Made by a program: the position numbers and the translations under genes | Source: Erythrocercus mccallii | Taxonomy: Eukaryota; Chordata; Aves; Passeriformes; Dicruridae | Direction of reading: 5' to 3' | Assembly: GCA_013397435.1 (NCBI GenBank) | Contig: VZRG01001340.1 | Location: forward strand, 28,648-92,647 | DNA: 64,000 nt | Notes under the pieces: generated by a model | The model's input: only the letters and a program-made list of their open reading frames with translations | What the model was told of the DNA's origin: nothing | Databases searched by the model: none | Shown here: positions 39,104-51,213 of the stretch, piece by piece | How the letters are laid out: each line of letters begins with the position of its first letter | Numbering within the stretch: the first letter of the stretch is position 1

Positions 39104-41399
39104 CCTTCCAAGCTCCATCACCCCACCACTTCTACTGGAGGCTGGAAATTGCAATATTCAGCTCCAAAAGCTCCATTTTGCTTTAGAACTGTGTCCTTGA
39201 GGAAAGACACCACGCAAGTGGGACACACAATTTCCACCAGATGAAAACTGAACACAAACTTTCTGCTGCAATATCAAAATGACACAGATAATTTTTACCT
39301 CATCTACACAAGCTTTTTGAAAGCAGCTGGCAGAGTTTGTTGGCAGTCATTTTATTTCTAGAAAAATACCAACACCTTGAAAGCCTTTTATTGTCAAGAT
39401 ATTTCTGCTGCATTTTAAAAAGCCTTATTATCAATCCTAATTATATTTTTATCAGGCTTTAAACTGCATATAACCTCTATGACTCCTCATTACAATTCTG
39501 AAAAATGAGAAATATTCCTATAGAAGAGGCAAATCAACTGGGGCTTGAGTAAATCTTATTGAAATAGAATGATAATTCAACAACAAAGGCACTGGGCTTG
39601 TTAGCTGTAGGACTCTGGATTGACCAGCTCAATTTACTCCTTCACCCCTAAAATACACACTGAGAACGACTCCATTTACTGTGGCTGTCTGAAATTAGGA
39701 TCTTCGTCACTAAACAGTCAGCAGCTCACGGTTCCCCCTGCTCTGAGGATTTCAGTCCTTGGAAAAGCCCCAAGTTTTGCTGCTGTTCCAAGTCCACAAA
39801 GGACTCCTTGCAGGAGCTGCATATTCCAGGTACCAGGGGCGTTTGGTGGGAGAGAGCCTGCTCTAGTCTAGGCACTCACAACAGGAATTAAGAACAAGGG
39901 AGAATCTCGTCCTGACTTAAAAAAAAGAAAAAAAAAGGAAAAAGAAAAAAAAATCACATGCTCAGAGCTGGAAAGCAAAGCATTCTTTTAATCCAACACC
40001 GAAATTCATACCTTACACTCGCAAGATCTGTTGCAAGAGACGTGAAATAGCCAAGTATAAGCTAAATTAATTCAATATGAAAATGCCTCAGTACAAGCAC
40101 TTTACAAACCCAGCATAAGGCAGGAACTTAGGTTTGGATTTTAATACCACATTAAAGGGTTGCTAACATGAACTGCATCATCAAAATCAAAATATTCCCC
40201 CCCCCCCATTTTATTGCAGAAAGCACAATCTGTTTGTTTGTGGGATTTTTGGTTTTCTTTTTTGAAACGCCAGCCTGAAAACTCAAGTTGAAGTGGATTG
40301 CTCCAGCCCCATCAGCTTTTGAAGGCTTGCTGGAGCTCGGATCTGAGACACTACCTCATAGCTGGTGGCTCCCAAGCAAACCCTCTGCAGAGCCCCTGGC
40401 CACCAGGGCTGGTACTGGGAGGCAGAGCTCTCCCCACCATTCTATCACTGGTGATCTCCCCTGGCCAAGTATGACAGAATTCCTCCAGCAGCTCGGCGGG
40501 ATACGAGCTCAAGAAGGGGAATTTCACCCTGTGGAAGGCTGCAAACCCCCACGGGGAGCAGGAGGTGTCTGCTGGGCTGTTCGCACAAAGCTCTCCACTT
40601 TCTGTTCGTTCAAACATGCAGCACTTCCACCAACAGCCGAGCATAAAGCGCTCACACGGAGCTCTGCAAACTTAACACGCTGCATCACTTAGGCTAAAAA
40701 TGAAATGGACTCTTTTCTGGGATGAATCCCAGTTGCTTAACACTTCCCAGTATGCCCAAGCGACTCAGGCAGGAAATGAATCCTCGTGTATCTAGCTGGA
40801 ACCAGGGCACGGATTCAGTGCACACAGAGCAAAGAATTTTCCCCACTCAATCACCAGCACAAAGTTTTTATTGGTGGTCCCGGCTCCAGGAATTTCTCAG
40901 CTGTGTGAGCTCCAGCAAGTCCCTGGAACCAGGACACACCTACCAGCATTTCTAAAGAAATGTCATGAATTAAATTATCAGATGGATCAACTGGTTCAAG
41001 GAGGTTGGATGGGAGGAAGGGAACACGTTTCCCTCCCGTTGGAGGAGGGAAGGTGAGAGGCTTTGAGCTGCTTTGGCTCACTGGGACCCAGAAATTCCCT
41101 GACTGCCAGAGAAGGTGCCACGCTCCCTTCCCTGATTGTGTCCATGCAAAACTTACGCTGCTTCCAAATGAAACAAACACAGAGGAGTTATTAACTAATA
41201 GAGCACATTTGCACTAATTACTCCTCAGAGCAACCCTACAAGGCAGGAGTATGGGTATAAGGAAAAGCAGAAGAAATATCAGATTGTTTACCAGGCTATT
41301 AAATTAATGACTTCCAGGTTATTAATTAAAGGCTCAAGGAGAGGATCTCCCAGGGAAGGTTGGGGAGGATTAGTGCTGTTCCTCTGCCTGTGCCAAGCT

Positions 41400-41820
41400 G
41401 CATTCCCAGCTGATGACACAGCTTGTGCAGAGAGCACAGCTCTGCCTCTTATAGTCGATGCTCATGAGTCATAAAAAATATGGAGAGCACTATAAATTCT
41501 GGATATATATGCCTCTCTCTCTCAAGATATGTAAAACAACCATGTAAAAGAGCTATGAAAGCTGTCCTCTCAGCCTTCAAAGCCTTGTTTAAGCAGCACT
41601 GTATGATTCCCCTTAATACAATTGTCTGGAAGTCTAAACTTTGGTAATTATTTCGAATGAAAAGGAACAGCAGGAGGCTCAGTTGAAGGGAATATAAACA
41701 ATTATCACTTGCACGAAGGCTATGCCAGTTATGAAATAAACTTGAATGGGTTTGCTCTTGAAAGCACTGAGCTCTAAATTAATTATCTGACAGAGTGAGC
41801 CACTCAGCTGTGTATCAAAC
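41400..41820. promoter_or_regulatory. Possible conserved non-coding element with AP-1 site
   Basis: Repeat-free block with an exact TGAGTCA (41465-41471), tgatgacac, cttaatacaattgtctg, taattatttcgaatg and aaattaattatctga. It ends where a CR1 copy starts (41873). Candidate enhancer only. Confidence 0.2.
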
Positions 41821-41872
41821 CCTGTGAGAGGTGCAGCAAAGAGGGGAAATGGGAACCAGCACAGAGACCTGC

Positions 41873-42067
41873 CCTGGAGGGTGGGGAGGCACAGGGTGCC
41901 CAGAGCAGCTGTGGCTGCCCCTGGATCCCTGGCAGTGCCCAAGGCCAGGCTGGACAGGGCTTGGAGTAACCTGGGACAGTGGAAGGTGTCCATGCCCATG
42001 GCAGGGGGAGGAATAAGACAAACTTTAGAATCCTTTCCAACCCAAACCATTGCAGGATTCTGTGAGT
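41873..42067 (+). mobile_element. CR1 LINE 3'-end fragment
   Basis: Plus-strand CR1: gtgcccagagcagctgtggc, tgcccctggatccctggcag, aggccaggctggacagggct, tgggacagtggaaggtgtcc, ccttccaac-like 'cctttccaacccaaacc' and a terminal attctgtgag. Well preserved. Confidence 0.95.
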
Positions 42068-44381
42068 CTCTGGGATGCCCCAAGAAGTTCCTAATGAAAC
42101 TGAAAGTGGTGTGGAGACCAAAACTCTAGCTAAGACTCTGCCTACGACTGTCTTTGCCCCTTCTGCCAGTTTGCAGCTCCCAATGTGTTCTTGACTCGGT
42201 GGCTTTTTAACAGATGTAAAGTTATTTCCTCTTCCTGCCAATGGTATTTTGTCTCAATGCCAAAAAAAAAAAAATCCCTATCTTAATAGGTGTTGAAGTA
42301 GGGCCTTAGAGTGAAGGCACTAAAAAATGCCAGAAAAGGTGAAAAGCATCAGTGTAACACCCAATAGATGTGATAAATCTGGAGAATCATAAAGATAACC
42401 AACAGCTGTCAGAGCTGATGATACTTTTATAGATAGCAGAGAATTTCACACTGAGATTCACATAATCAGTGCCCAGAATTCCACACAAATAATCAGGATT
42501 CTGATGTTTGCTCCTGAACACAATCCATGGCACAATACTTAGGAATGGGGCAGGCAAGGATGCAAAAGCTGCTTCAGGAGCAAAGGGAGATGCAGTGCAT
42601 GCTAAGCAGCAGGAAATGGTAATCCTCTGCCACTTCACATGCACAACCTTAGAGCTGTGACAAGTGTACACTTAAAAACCAGAAGAAATATGGTCTAAAT
42701 ATATATTTTATAGCTGGCTTTCATCTTTATCTTCGCATTTCATTGCTAGAGTTTATATTCAAAGCATAACATAACACCAGGAAAGAAAAAAAGAGTGTTG
42801 CTACAAAAAAAGGAACTCTGCCTTCTCATCTTTCTTTCTCCTTTTTTTTTTTTTAAAGCCCTTCTTTAAGATTTCAATTTGCAACCCTGATTTATTCCAG
42901 CCCAGGCAAAGGAAGGAAACAGATTCACACGAGCTCAGAATCTGGCCTTGAAAACTTCAGCTTGGCAAAGCAGTGCTCCTGTTCTCTGCATCCATTGCCC
43001 CCTCCCCAGAGGGGAGAAGAATTTCTGATTTGTTTGGATTTAGGAGTCACTGGTGTTGGAGTGAGAGCTGGAAATGTCCTGCAGGTCTTGCCATCCTCTC
43101 TGCCCCCCAAGGGGCCCCTTCTTTTCCTCTGCTTGTCTCTAACTCCAGCACAACCCCAATCTCTTGGGGTGTGGGAAGCCACAGAACAAGAGGCCTCACT
43201 CTCTGCAAGCTGGGGGAGAGGTGGCTTTTCCAACCTGTTTTTATATACTGGGGTCAGGGATAGTCTTTTAAGAGTCCCGTGAGGATCACGGTGATCCAGG
43301 TGGATTAAGGGTCTAACCCAGTGACAGGCAGATTGTGTGCAGCTACTTTCCCACAGTTAATTATTTTTAAGAAGTCACACAGCAAGATTTGCTCACTGAT
43401 TTACACATCCCCCAAATTTAACATCAAAACTCACATTCTCTGTTTGAAATTCCATCCTTTGAAAGTGACCTGGGCTGGCAACTTAAACTGAAATCACGTT
43501 CAAGCATCTCGGGGCTTTCCAGCTTCTCATGTAGATTTTTAGGAACCACACTCAGCTCCAGGCTGCAGGTCCTCAAACACCTGCCCAGGTTCAGCTGCAT
43601 TCCCATTTATTTTTATGAATGGCAGCTGTATCCTGACTGCAGCACACACAGGTTAATACTGCACTTGGACAGGTACAGAGAGCAGGACTACAAAAGAAGA
43701 TCCAGATGCATCAAAATGCGCAAAATATCCCCCAGTAAGGAAAGCTGCACCTAACTTGCCCATGGGCTTCTAGAAAATTGAGAGGATTAAATCTTTCAAA
43801 GCACTTGGTCCTGATTCTCTCGGAGTCCTTGCAGGTGCCAGCAATGGCATTACAGGTCCTACACAGACAAGGGCAGAGAAAACCCCAGAGCTCCGTGACT
43901 GGTGCCCCACCCTGAGCTCTCTGTGTTTACCTGCACAGCTGATCACAGCAAATCCTCTCTAAATACTTTCCTTATCTCAAGAACTTCATGCCTTTTACAA
44001 TCTGGACCGAACCCTGGGTGCAAAACCAGCTCCCACTAATCTGTGTCCCTCTGGGAACACGAGTGGCAGCCCAGGGTGATGCCACACTGAGATCCCCCAG
44101 CATTCCAGCTTTTCCATGCCTGCCCTGCCAGGCAGCATTTCCCCACTGTGATGACCTTTAAAGCACAAAAATGGAGCCAAAAGCCCCTTAATGCCCAGGT
44201 GAAACATTTCCTGCCTGGCTCTTGTCTGCCCGAGAGGAGGGATGTGCTGCAGGCTCCGGAATAACAGCACTGATATTACCTGACCCAGAGCTCCTGTGCT
44301 GCAGGGATCTGGCACACACCAAGCCCTCTGTGTCCCTAACAGGGTGTGAGGATAAAAGCTGAAGCCAAACAGATGGTCTTC

Positions 44382-44398
44382 AAAAAAAAAAAAAAAAA
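44382..44398. repeat. Poly-A tract (17)
   Basis: An uninterrupted run of 17 A with no recognisable retroposon body next to it. Confidence 0.95.
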
Positions 44399-45051
44399 TC
44401 TTCCCTAAAGTGTTCTGTGTACTAAAACATCACTTACCCAAACTCTCATCAAACTTGGCTTGATTTGGGAATCGCGAGCCAAGTTTGGAAGAAAAAATAT
44501 TCAGCTGGAAATACGGGGTGGGGGGGGGAAGAGGCTTTTTGCTGCATTTAAATAATATAACATGAAATGATTTCGTTCAAACCTTAGAAATATCTAAGAA
44601 AAATAGAACCCAACCCTTGTGTGCTTAAAGCGCAAGCACTGAGGTGGGGGGTGGTAATCAACACAGAACGCAAAGTGCTGAGCAAATGAAAAAAGAGAAG
44701 TGGAAGGACAACTGGGGCTCCAATGTATAATGACCTATCAACACATGCTGCAATGCACACAAAATTTCAGGCAAGGAGGAAATCACATCTGCAGGGAATA
44801 TGGGCAGCTATTGTTTGAAGCACAGGGTGATGTTGCACAACCCTTCAGGGGCTCGATCCCCCTGCCACAGGGCCACAAACGCAGCATTTTCCCCTCAGCA
44901 GCCCCGAGCAGCAACAACTGGACACTCAAAATAGCAGCCACTAATTTTGGCAGCCTGCTCAGGATTGGCAGCTGATTATATCCCGTTAATAAAAGAATTT
45001 CACTAAGTACCAGTAAAATATTCCCACTGAAAAGGATATATTTTCTGAATT

Positions 45052-45069
45052 AAAAAAAAAAAAAAAAAA
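45052..45069. repeat. Poly-A tract (18)
   Basis: An uninterrupted run of 18 A about 140 bp upstream of a CR1 copy and not part of it. Confidence 0.95.
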
Positions 45070-45210
45070 GATGCCAGGAGAAATGTTAACAACCCCAACT
45101 AAACAAACAGCATCACATAGTTGTAAAAACATTGAGGTATTTCCATAACAGCTTAAGTATCTATATTTTATTTTTTAAATGTTCTTCCCTACCCAGGATG
45201 CTGATAGGAT

Positions 45211-45452
45211 GAGGGGAAAAGGCCCCAGGTTGTGTTCAAGTTGGATATTAAGAAAAAATTTTTCACTGAAAGAATGGATAAGAATTGGATCAGACTTCCC
45301 CAGGGCAGTGTTGGAATCTCCATCCCTGGAAGCCCTAAAGAAATGACTGGATGTGGCACTCAGTGCTGTGCTTTAATTGATAAGGCGGTGCCCAAAGGTT
45401 GGACTCGATGACCTTGGGGGTATTTTCCAGCCTGAAGGATTCCATGATCCTA
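45211..45452 (+). mobile_element. CR1 LINE 3'-end fragment, older subfamily
   Basis: Plus-strand CR1 with ttcaagttggatattaagaa, catccctggaagccctaaag, gatgtggcactcagtgctgt, ggttggactcgatgaccttg and ccagcctgaaggattccatg. The 'atgtggcactcagtg...gactcgatgacctt' block marks a subfamily different from the ccatgggcaggg type. Confidence 0.94.
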
Positions 45453-45839
45453 CAAAAAGTGTTGGCATCAGCAGGGGCATCTTTTAAACAGGAAAAAAGC
45501 ATCCACATTTCTGGAATGATGCCATCGTGAAATCCTGGCCTTGGTTTCACAGAGCTTTGACTTGAGTTGGGGAAGGTGAAGAGAAAAATGGATCTGCCCA
45601 GTTAATTACCAGTTACCTCCAGACACAAAATACTTAATCTACACTTAGGAAACCCCAAATTCTTTAAATATAATTTAATTACACGTCTGAATTTAAAATC
45701 GGGGTTCACCACTCATTAATTTAAACTTTCATAGGAAGCACCTAAATCATGCAATGTCCTTGATAAAGCACATCCCAGCCAAGTGTATTACAGCAAAATC
45801 TGGTTAGAGGTAAGCAATTTTTATTCTTTTTTCCCCCCT

Positions 45840-46470
45840 CAGTAAATGGCATTTTCTCACTGCTGCTGCAGCTGAGCAGTTCTGTGTGTTTGTGCCATTA
45901 GACAGTGTGAATTTCCTCACATTTTTTTGCACGGTGTAGTTGGCCCCTCAACGAGAAAGTCATTAGCTTAATAATCATTCCTGACAGATTCCGAGGGAGA
46001 GATTCCAACAGATACTGCAGCGACTCCTGGGGTAAATAAAAGGACACTTTTATCTCCAAGATGGGAGAGAAGGCTGCACTAAATGAGGAGTGTGCTTTCC
46101 CAGGGACTAATTGTTAAGCAGGAGTATTTACAGTTAAAGGATTGGGGAATGGGGCCATCATTGCCAGGCAATTATCTGTACACAAATAACTTTAATCCCT
46201 TGGCATTTTTATAGCCACTCCATTATTTATTTTACCATATATCCTATTGCAATACCATTCCCCTCTTACAAGTACATACTTTTTTTTGACTTCATATACG
46301 ATTAAAATAAAACAGAGGAACGCTTTGAAATGAGTTGAAGAACAATAGATCCCATTTAGCCATCAAATACAGCAGTATTTAACTTTTGCGCTTTTGATCA
46401 ATATTTATGTGACAAGCTATTCATTACTCTTCTCCTCTTCCACTAAAGCTGTTGTTCTTCCCACAGCCTG
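45840..46470. promoter_or_regulatory. Possible conserved non-coding element
   Basis: About 600 bp without repeats, with dense homeodomain cores (cattagcttaataatcat, ggactaattgttaag, ggcaattatctg), a GATA-like tttatctcc and several CpGs preserved in AT-rich surroundings. Candidate enhancer in intron 2, about 1.5 kb downstream of exon 2 in gene direction. Confidence 0.22.
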
Positions 46471-46589
46471 ATGTGCACTTTTGTGTATTAATTTATAAGT
46501 TTCCACGGAAAAGAAGTATTTCAAGGGGAAAAAAAAGTGCTGATGCAGCACGTGGATCTTTCTACCAAGCCACAAATCTTTTCTAGTGT

Positions 46590-46775
46590 TCATCTTAAAC
46601 TGAAAGTAATTCTGGGAAACAAATTAACGATATAAATCACATTATCGTTACTCACAGAAAGATACTCGGTTGTAACTCTCTCAGAGAGCTCCAGCGAGTG
46701 GCTAAAAGGCCTCTGTCTATATGGAGAATGCCTGTTTCTAATTAAATGATCTAAAAATAGAGTTGCACATACATG
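46590..46775. promoter_or_regulatory. Possible muscle-type enhancer element with MEF2 site and inverted repeat
   Basis: Contains an exact MEF2 consensus CTAAAAATAG (46751-46760) and a perfect 8-bp inverted repeat TAACGATA / TATCGTTA (46625-46632 and 46643-46650) with a 10-bp spacer, plus ctaattaaatgat. It lies in intron 2, 1.2-1.4 kb downstream of ADAM exon 2 in gene direction. Confidence 0.25.
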
Positions 46776-47351
46776 TAGGACCAAGCCATCTGTGTTATCT
46801 CTCCAAGATAAGCCATTCTACACCCACTCCGATATCCCTTTCACCACTGCACAGATTCAGAACTGGGCCTGGCCCTTCTCTCCTATTTAGGAAGGGACAG
46901 AGGAAAAGAAGGAAAAAAAAAATTAACCCAGGCAAGCTTTTTTGGAAAGTCAGAGCCCTTGTTTGGCAATATCTTTTCACACCTACTTGTGTCAATCAGC
47001 AACGTGATCCAAAGCCGTGTCCTGCAAGCAGTGGCAGTAGGCAAGCAGGATTTCTCCACGGAACGCTTTCCCAATCCAGCAAGGAAAGCTGTTTTTAATT
47101 GGCTCTCTGGGCTTTTTGCATTGTTTTTGTGGGTTTTGCTTGGGCTTTTTTCTCCCTCTTTTTTTTTAAACTATTTAGAATCTTTACTTTTTCCCCCTCC
47201 TCATTTGGATAATTAAAAGAACGACAGAAAAAGTGAGTTGGAATCAAACTGGACCTGACTTAAAAGGTTGGGTAAGAGATTCCCACGAGATGTTTGGTGA
47301 TAATAAACAACAAACTGTCTTCATACTTCAAGGAGGAGACAAAACCCAGCC

Positions 47352-47367
47352 TTTTTTTTTTTTTTTT
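47352..47367. repeat. Poly-T tract (16)
   Basis: An uninterrupted run of 16 T in a locally pyrimidine/purine-biased stretch, 47110-47450. Confidence 0.95.
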
Positions 47368-48013
47368 CCTAAAAGCACCTTCCTATATTGTTCAAAAATG
47401 TCTGAGAGGAAAAAAAAAAGGAGGAAAGCTTATCAGGGCCTGTCAGGAGGGGGAAACAATTTCTGCTTGCTCAGAGGCAGTGGCAGATCCTTCCCTTGTT
47501 AGGCAAAGGGAACGCAGAGTGTGAAGGGAGAGTCACCCCTCACCCCCAACACAGCACAGGGGATGGAATTTGGGGTCTCCCATGGGATAATTAAGTCCAA
47601 ATAATGCTTAATGCTGCAGCCAGCACAGCATCATTATTTACACTGGTCCCTAAATTTCTTGCTGTCAGAGTGTATTTACCCAAACAAACCTGTCTGGTGT
47701 GCTTGCCCCACCCTCAGTTTTGGTTTTGCTGCTGCAGGATAGAATCTCAAGCAATGAAATTATGATTATCTCACGTTAAACTTTCATTTCTGCCATGAGA
47801 AAGAAGAATGCATCTCTGCAGGAGAAAGGTATTAATTTCAACCAAAAGCCTTATGCAGTTCTTAAATTAAATAAGCAACAATTTTAGATATGTGGCAACA
47901 ACAATATAAAACCACTTTTATAACCTGTAGGATGGAAGAGCATTGAATTCTCCTTACAGCCTTTAAATTGTTACACACCTCAGAACAAAAAAATCGGCAA
48001 AATGAAGACTAAC

Positions 48014-48147
48014 CTTTGAATAAATGCCATTCACTGGTCTCCACTGTTCTCCATTCAAAAGGAAGGGAATTGTTATCTCATAATCTTTGGACTGGTCCTT
48101 TGACATCTGCAGCCTCGGGGACTCCACTTTGCTGTCCACATTCTCAC
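48014..48147 (-). CDS. ADAM metalloprotease, N-terminal prodomain exon 2 (ADAM12/19/33 group)
   Basis: A 134-bp minus-strand exon. The acceptor is ctccctgtccttag before GTGAGAATG, and the donor is TCAAAG followed by gttagt. It starts with the last two bases of a split codon (xGT) and ends in phase 0, so it joins exon 3 in frame to give IYSK-NHPALL. The 44 full codons begin ENVDSKVESPRLQ and contain KDYEITIPFLLNGEQWRPV. A YEI-x-IP style strand followed by a G-x-x-W motif is typical of the first mature residues of ADAM prodomains, just after the signal peptide. LNGEQWRPV resembles ADAM33 (L-D-G-Q-P-W-R-T-V as remembered). The spacing from G to SKNHP resembles ADAM12. No signal peptide is encoded here, so exon 1 lies upstream (higher coordinates). 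The intron to exon 3 is 28.8 kb, which is long for a bird. Confidence 0.72.
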
Positions 48148-50754
48148 CTAAGGACAGGGAGAAGCACCTCAGGTTAGCTGGGAAGAGCATCTGACCAGGT
48201 GAACCTTGTTAGTTAAGGGACTTGGCAGCAGTATTTGAAAAGGAAATAATTCAGGAAAAGGATTAAACCTGAAACCACTGTGGGCTCGTGATGTCAGTGT
48301 CAAACAAATTTCAGAGAGAGCTGGGGCTGGGGGGAGAGTTGGAGGGGGATTAGATGGTGGCAGCAGAAGATAAAGACTGCACATTAGGAGTAGAGATATC
48401 AGGATGCAAGGATATCATCATGGAGGAGGTACAGTCTCATTAGTGGGGAAAAAAAGTCTGGAAGAGAAAGAGAACATAAACTCTCATTGAAATAACATTC
48501 TACTCCTACACAGGCAAATGACTTCAATTCATAGCACCAGGTCAAAAAGCTGTTTGCATGCAGCATTTATCAAGTGCTTTTCCTCTCCCTAAGCATATTA
48601 ATGGCATTGTGCCTGTCAAGGCAGAGCCCTAAGAGCAATATCAGGACAAGAGCTGGAAAAATAACTGAGAATAAATCAAAGAGAAGACAGGGATGACTTC
48701 CAGGTGCCACAGGATAGTCAAAACTCTGGTGGGGTTTGCCACACTCTCTGTGCTCACCTAATGCTCTCGGAGGATGAAGAGTCATATTCTGAGCAGAATT
48801 ACCCCTATTCAGTCACTGCTAGAATTAGCTTAAAAAGATCTGTGCTGTCATTATGGCTAAGCCAATGTGAGCAGAAATAAAGTCTGGTGGTTTTCAACAT
48901 GTTTTAAAAAATACAACACTTTACCTGAAACACGCCAAAAAACCCCAACTCACAAGAGAAAAAGATAAAATGTATTGGAGAGAGGAAAGTTGTTTGCTAA
49001 ACAGAGTCCTTACATCCTTTAATGCAGCCCAAGTGACAGAGGGCTGGCAGGACACAAGGAGAGATGATCCAAACCTGGCCCAAGATTTGGTTCTCCCCTA
49101 GGGAGGCCCATGAGACACCATCTCATCAGCCTGGGAGGGTCTAGACACAACCTCCAACCCTTTATTCTCATTATCAGGCAGGAAGCTCCCTGCTCAGAAC
49201 AGGAATTTATGAAGCATATCTCAGCAAAATGAGGAAAGTTTGGCTCCAGCCCTGCTCTCCTTTCTCCTTGGCTCACCAGAGCAATCTCAACCACACCAGT
49301 TAAATGACTCAGGCCCTTCTATTATTTTGTAGGATTTGCATTCTGAAAGTGTGACGAGATCTAGGTTTTCAGAACCCCTTGGAGGATCCTTATCCTCCCT
49401 TGGATGCATTGTCTGCACAGCTTCCACGTAGTCCGACACCATGGAGCTGCCTTGGTGATATCAGGAAACATCAAAGTCCCTCTGATACTCCTCCTTGTGC
49501 CTTTCCTGATCATTCTGCAAAGCATGAACTTCACAGCATCACCCAAAACAGCAGGAAAAAAAAGGGAGGGGAGATCAGCATTTGTGCACAGATGTGTTAT
49601 TCCCTAACTAGAGAGCCTGGTCTGGAAATGCAGCAGCTATAAAAATAAAATGGGAAAAAGGAGAAAAATCCACACAAAGTGCAGTTCAGTTTTGCCACTC
49701 CTACGTCTCTCCCATGCCAATGGAGTGATGCCGGTGGTGCACAGCAAAGCAAGGTTACAATGAGCAAATTTAATCTGCCACACGTGCTTATTTATCTGCT
49801 GAAAACGCTCATTGTGCAGAAGTGTTGATAGTCTGGAGACAGACATCAAGACAGGTTTATAGGCAGCAGTTATATCTTTATTGGAAAAGATAATTTATTT
49901 GGGGGGGGAAACAAAGCAGACAAGCTTCAGGCTTTGCAAACTCTTCTGAAGCCACAGCATTTAAAAAACACGAGATCACTTTCTGTCTAGTTGCCTTCCC
50001 TGAGCCAGATACTTGGCTGCTTATCTGAATGTTTTTATTTAAATTATTGGGTGTGATAAAAATCACAGCTTCCTGCGGAAGGCAGAGGCAACACTGCAGC
50101 CCAGTTTTGGGCCTCATTCTGGAGAGAATTTGGGCACACATGCATTGTGCACTTGCTTAACTCCCAGCTGCCCTCAGTGTGATAGAAGCACGGGGTCTTT
50201 TGTATATCAAATAAGGGGATTTTTCCTCACGAAATGTCATTATATTGGTGGGCTGGGTATATTTCTGAAAGACTGCAAAATAAAGAAACCTGTGTGGCTG
50301 ATAAACTCTAACCCAACCTTTAAATTAAAAAAAAAAAAAAGTATGGGGAAGATAAATAGGTAAATCCTTTAAATAGGTTTCTGCCTGATTGCAAAACTCT
50401 GAAGAACACAGGGCAAAAAATAAGGGATCATAGTCAGGGACGAGAAATCCACACTTATCCTGAGTAGGAGAGATCTGAAAGGCAATGGGACACAGACATG
50501 GGGAGAGGAATATTCTAAATCAGGAGGGAAAAGCCACAAAAAATGCAAAGAGCAAATCAGGCCAAAAAAATGAAAGTAGGAAACTTGGAAAAAATGGGAT
50601 AAAACCAGGTGGGTACAAAGTTTGGATAGTCCCTGGCAGCCCTGGAGAGCCTTTGGCCCTCACCTCAGCTGGAAACACCAAGGAATTTATCCCAGTCAGG
50701 GATACTTCATCTCATCCCCTGCACAACATCTGAACAAAACACACCCCCAGCTTT

Positions 50755-51213
50755 GTTCTGGTGGTTCTGGTGATGCCTTGAGTTTGAGCTTTGCTGTATT
50801 CCAGGCTCTGTGCTGCTCAGGGGTGCAGCTCTGAGCTCACAGCCAGGGGCACTCAGCTCTGCACACTGCAGGGACACAAAACAAATCCTGCTCCTGCTGC
50901 ACACCAAGGACAACTTTCAGCCCCAAAGCACAACCAAGGGTGGCTGCAGGGAGGAACAAGGAGGATGGGAGCTCACAGCCTGGAGCTGGGATGGGACAAT
51001 TAAACACCAATGTGCAAATGGACCAAAACTGATCAAAGTGTGAGACCTCGTGACCATTTGTCCATTTTGTGACCATTTTGGGTCCACCTTGGGTGCAGCC
51101 CTGGCCAGGCTCTTGTCCTGCCCAAGGTGTACCCTAGAGGCCTTTCAATAAATCCCTGCTTTATTCTCCAGCTCTGGCCAGTCTCTGTTCCAGCTCAGCC
51201 TTCCCAAGGCATC
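50755..51213 (+). mobile_element. Probable solo LTR of an endogenous retrovirus
   Basis: The stretch has avian LTR layout. The U3-like part includes ctctgtgctgctcaggggtg, cagctctgagctcacagcc and repeated gtgaccatttt motifs (51050-51081). A polyadenylation signal AATAAA lies at 51147-51152, followed by tccctgctttattctccagc, then tctggccagtctctgttcc and an ending near cccaaggca. From memory of avian LTRs, the AATAAATCCCTGCTTTA ... AAGGCATC pattern is typical of songbird retroviral R-U5 ends. I see no gag, pol or env and no second LTR nearby, so it is a solo LTR. The exact TG start, CA end and target duplication could not be fixed by eye. Confidence 0.6.

Larger units (their letters stand above)
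19207..48013 (-). other. Intron 2 of the ADAM gene
   Basis: A 28.8-kb interval between the two confident ADAM exons, bounded by the gttagt donor and ttttgcag acceptor on the minus strand. It contains nine CR1 fragments in both orientations, a CA microsatellite, two AT-rich low-complexity stretches, homopolymer tracts and a 645-base assembly gap. I see no further exon with convincing protein similarity. Several AT-rich, repeat-free blocks are listed separately as possible regulatory elements. An additional small exon or a nested RNA gene cannot be excluded by reading. Confidence 0.6.

Noticed and set aside
38339..39200. Four long open frames of 219-285 codons across the gap
   Set aside because: Nearly all of their length is N and they are artefacts of the assembly gap.
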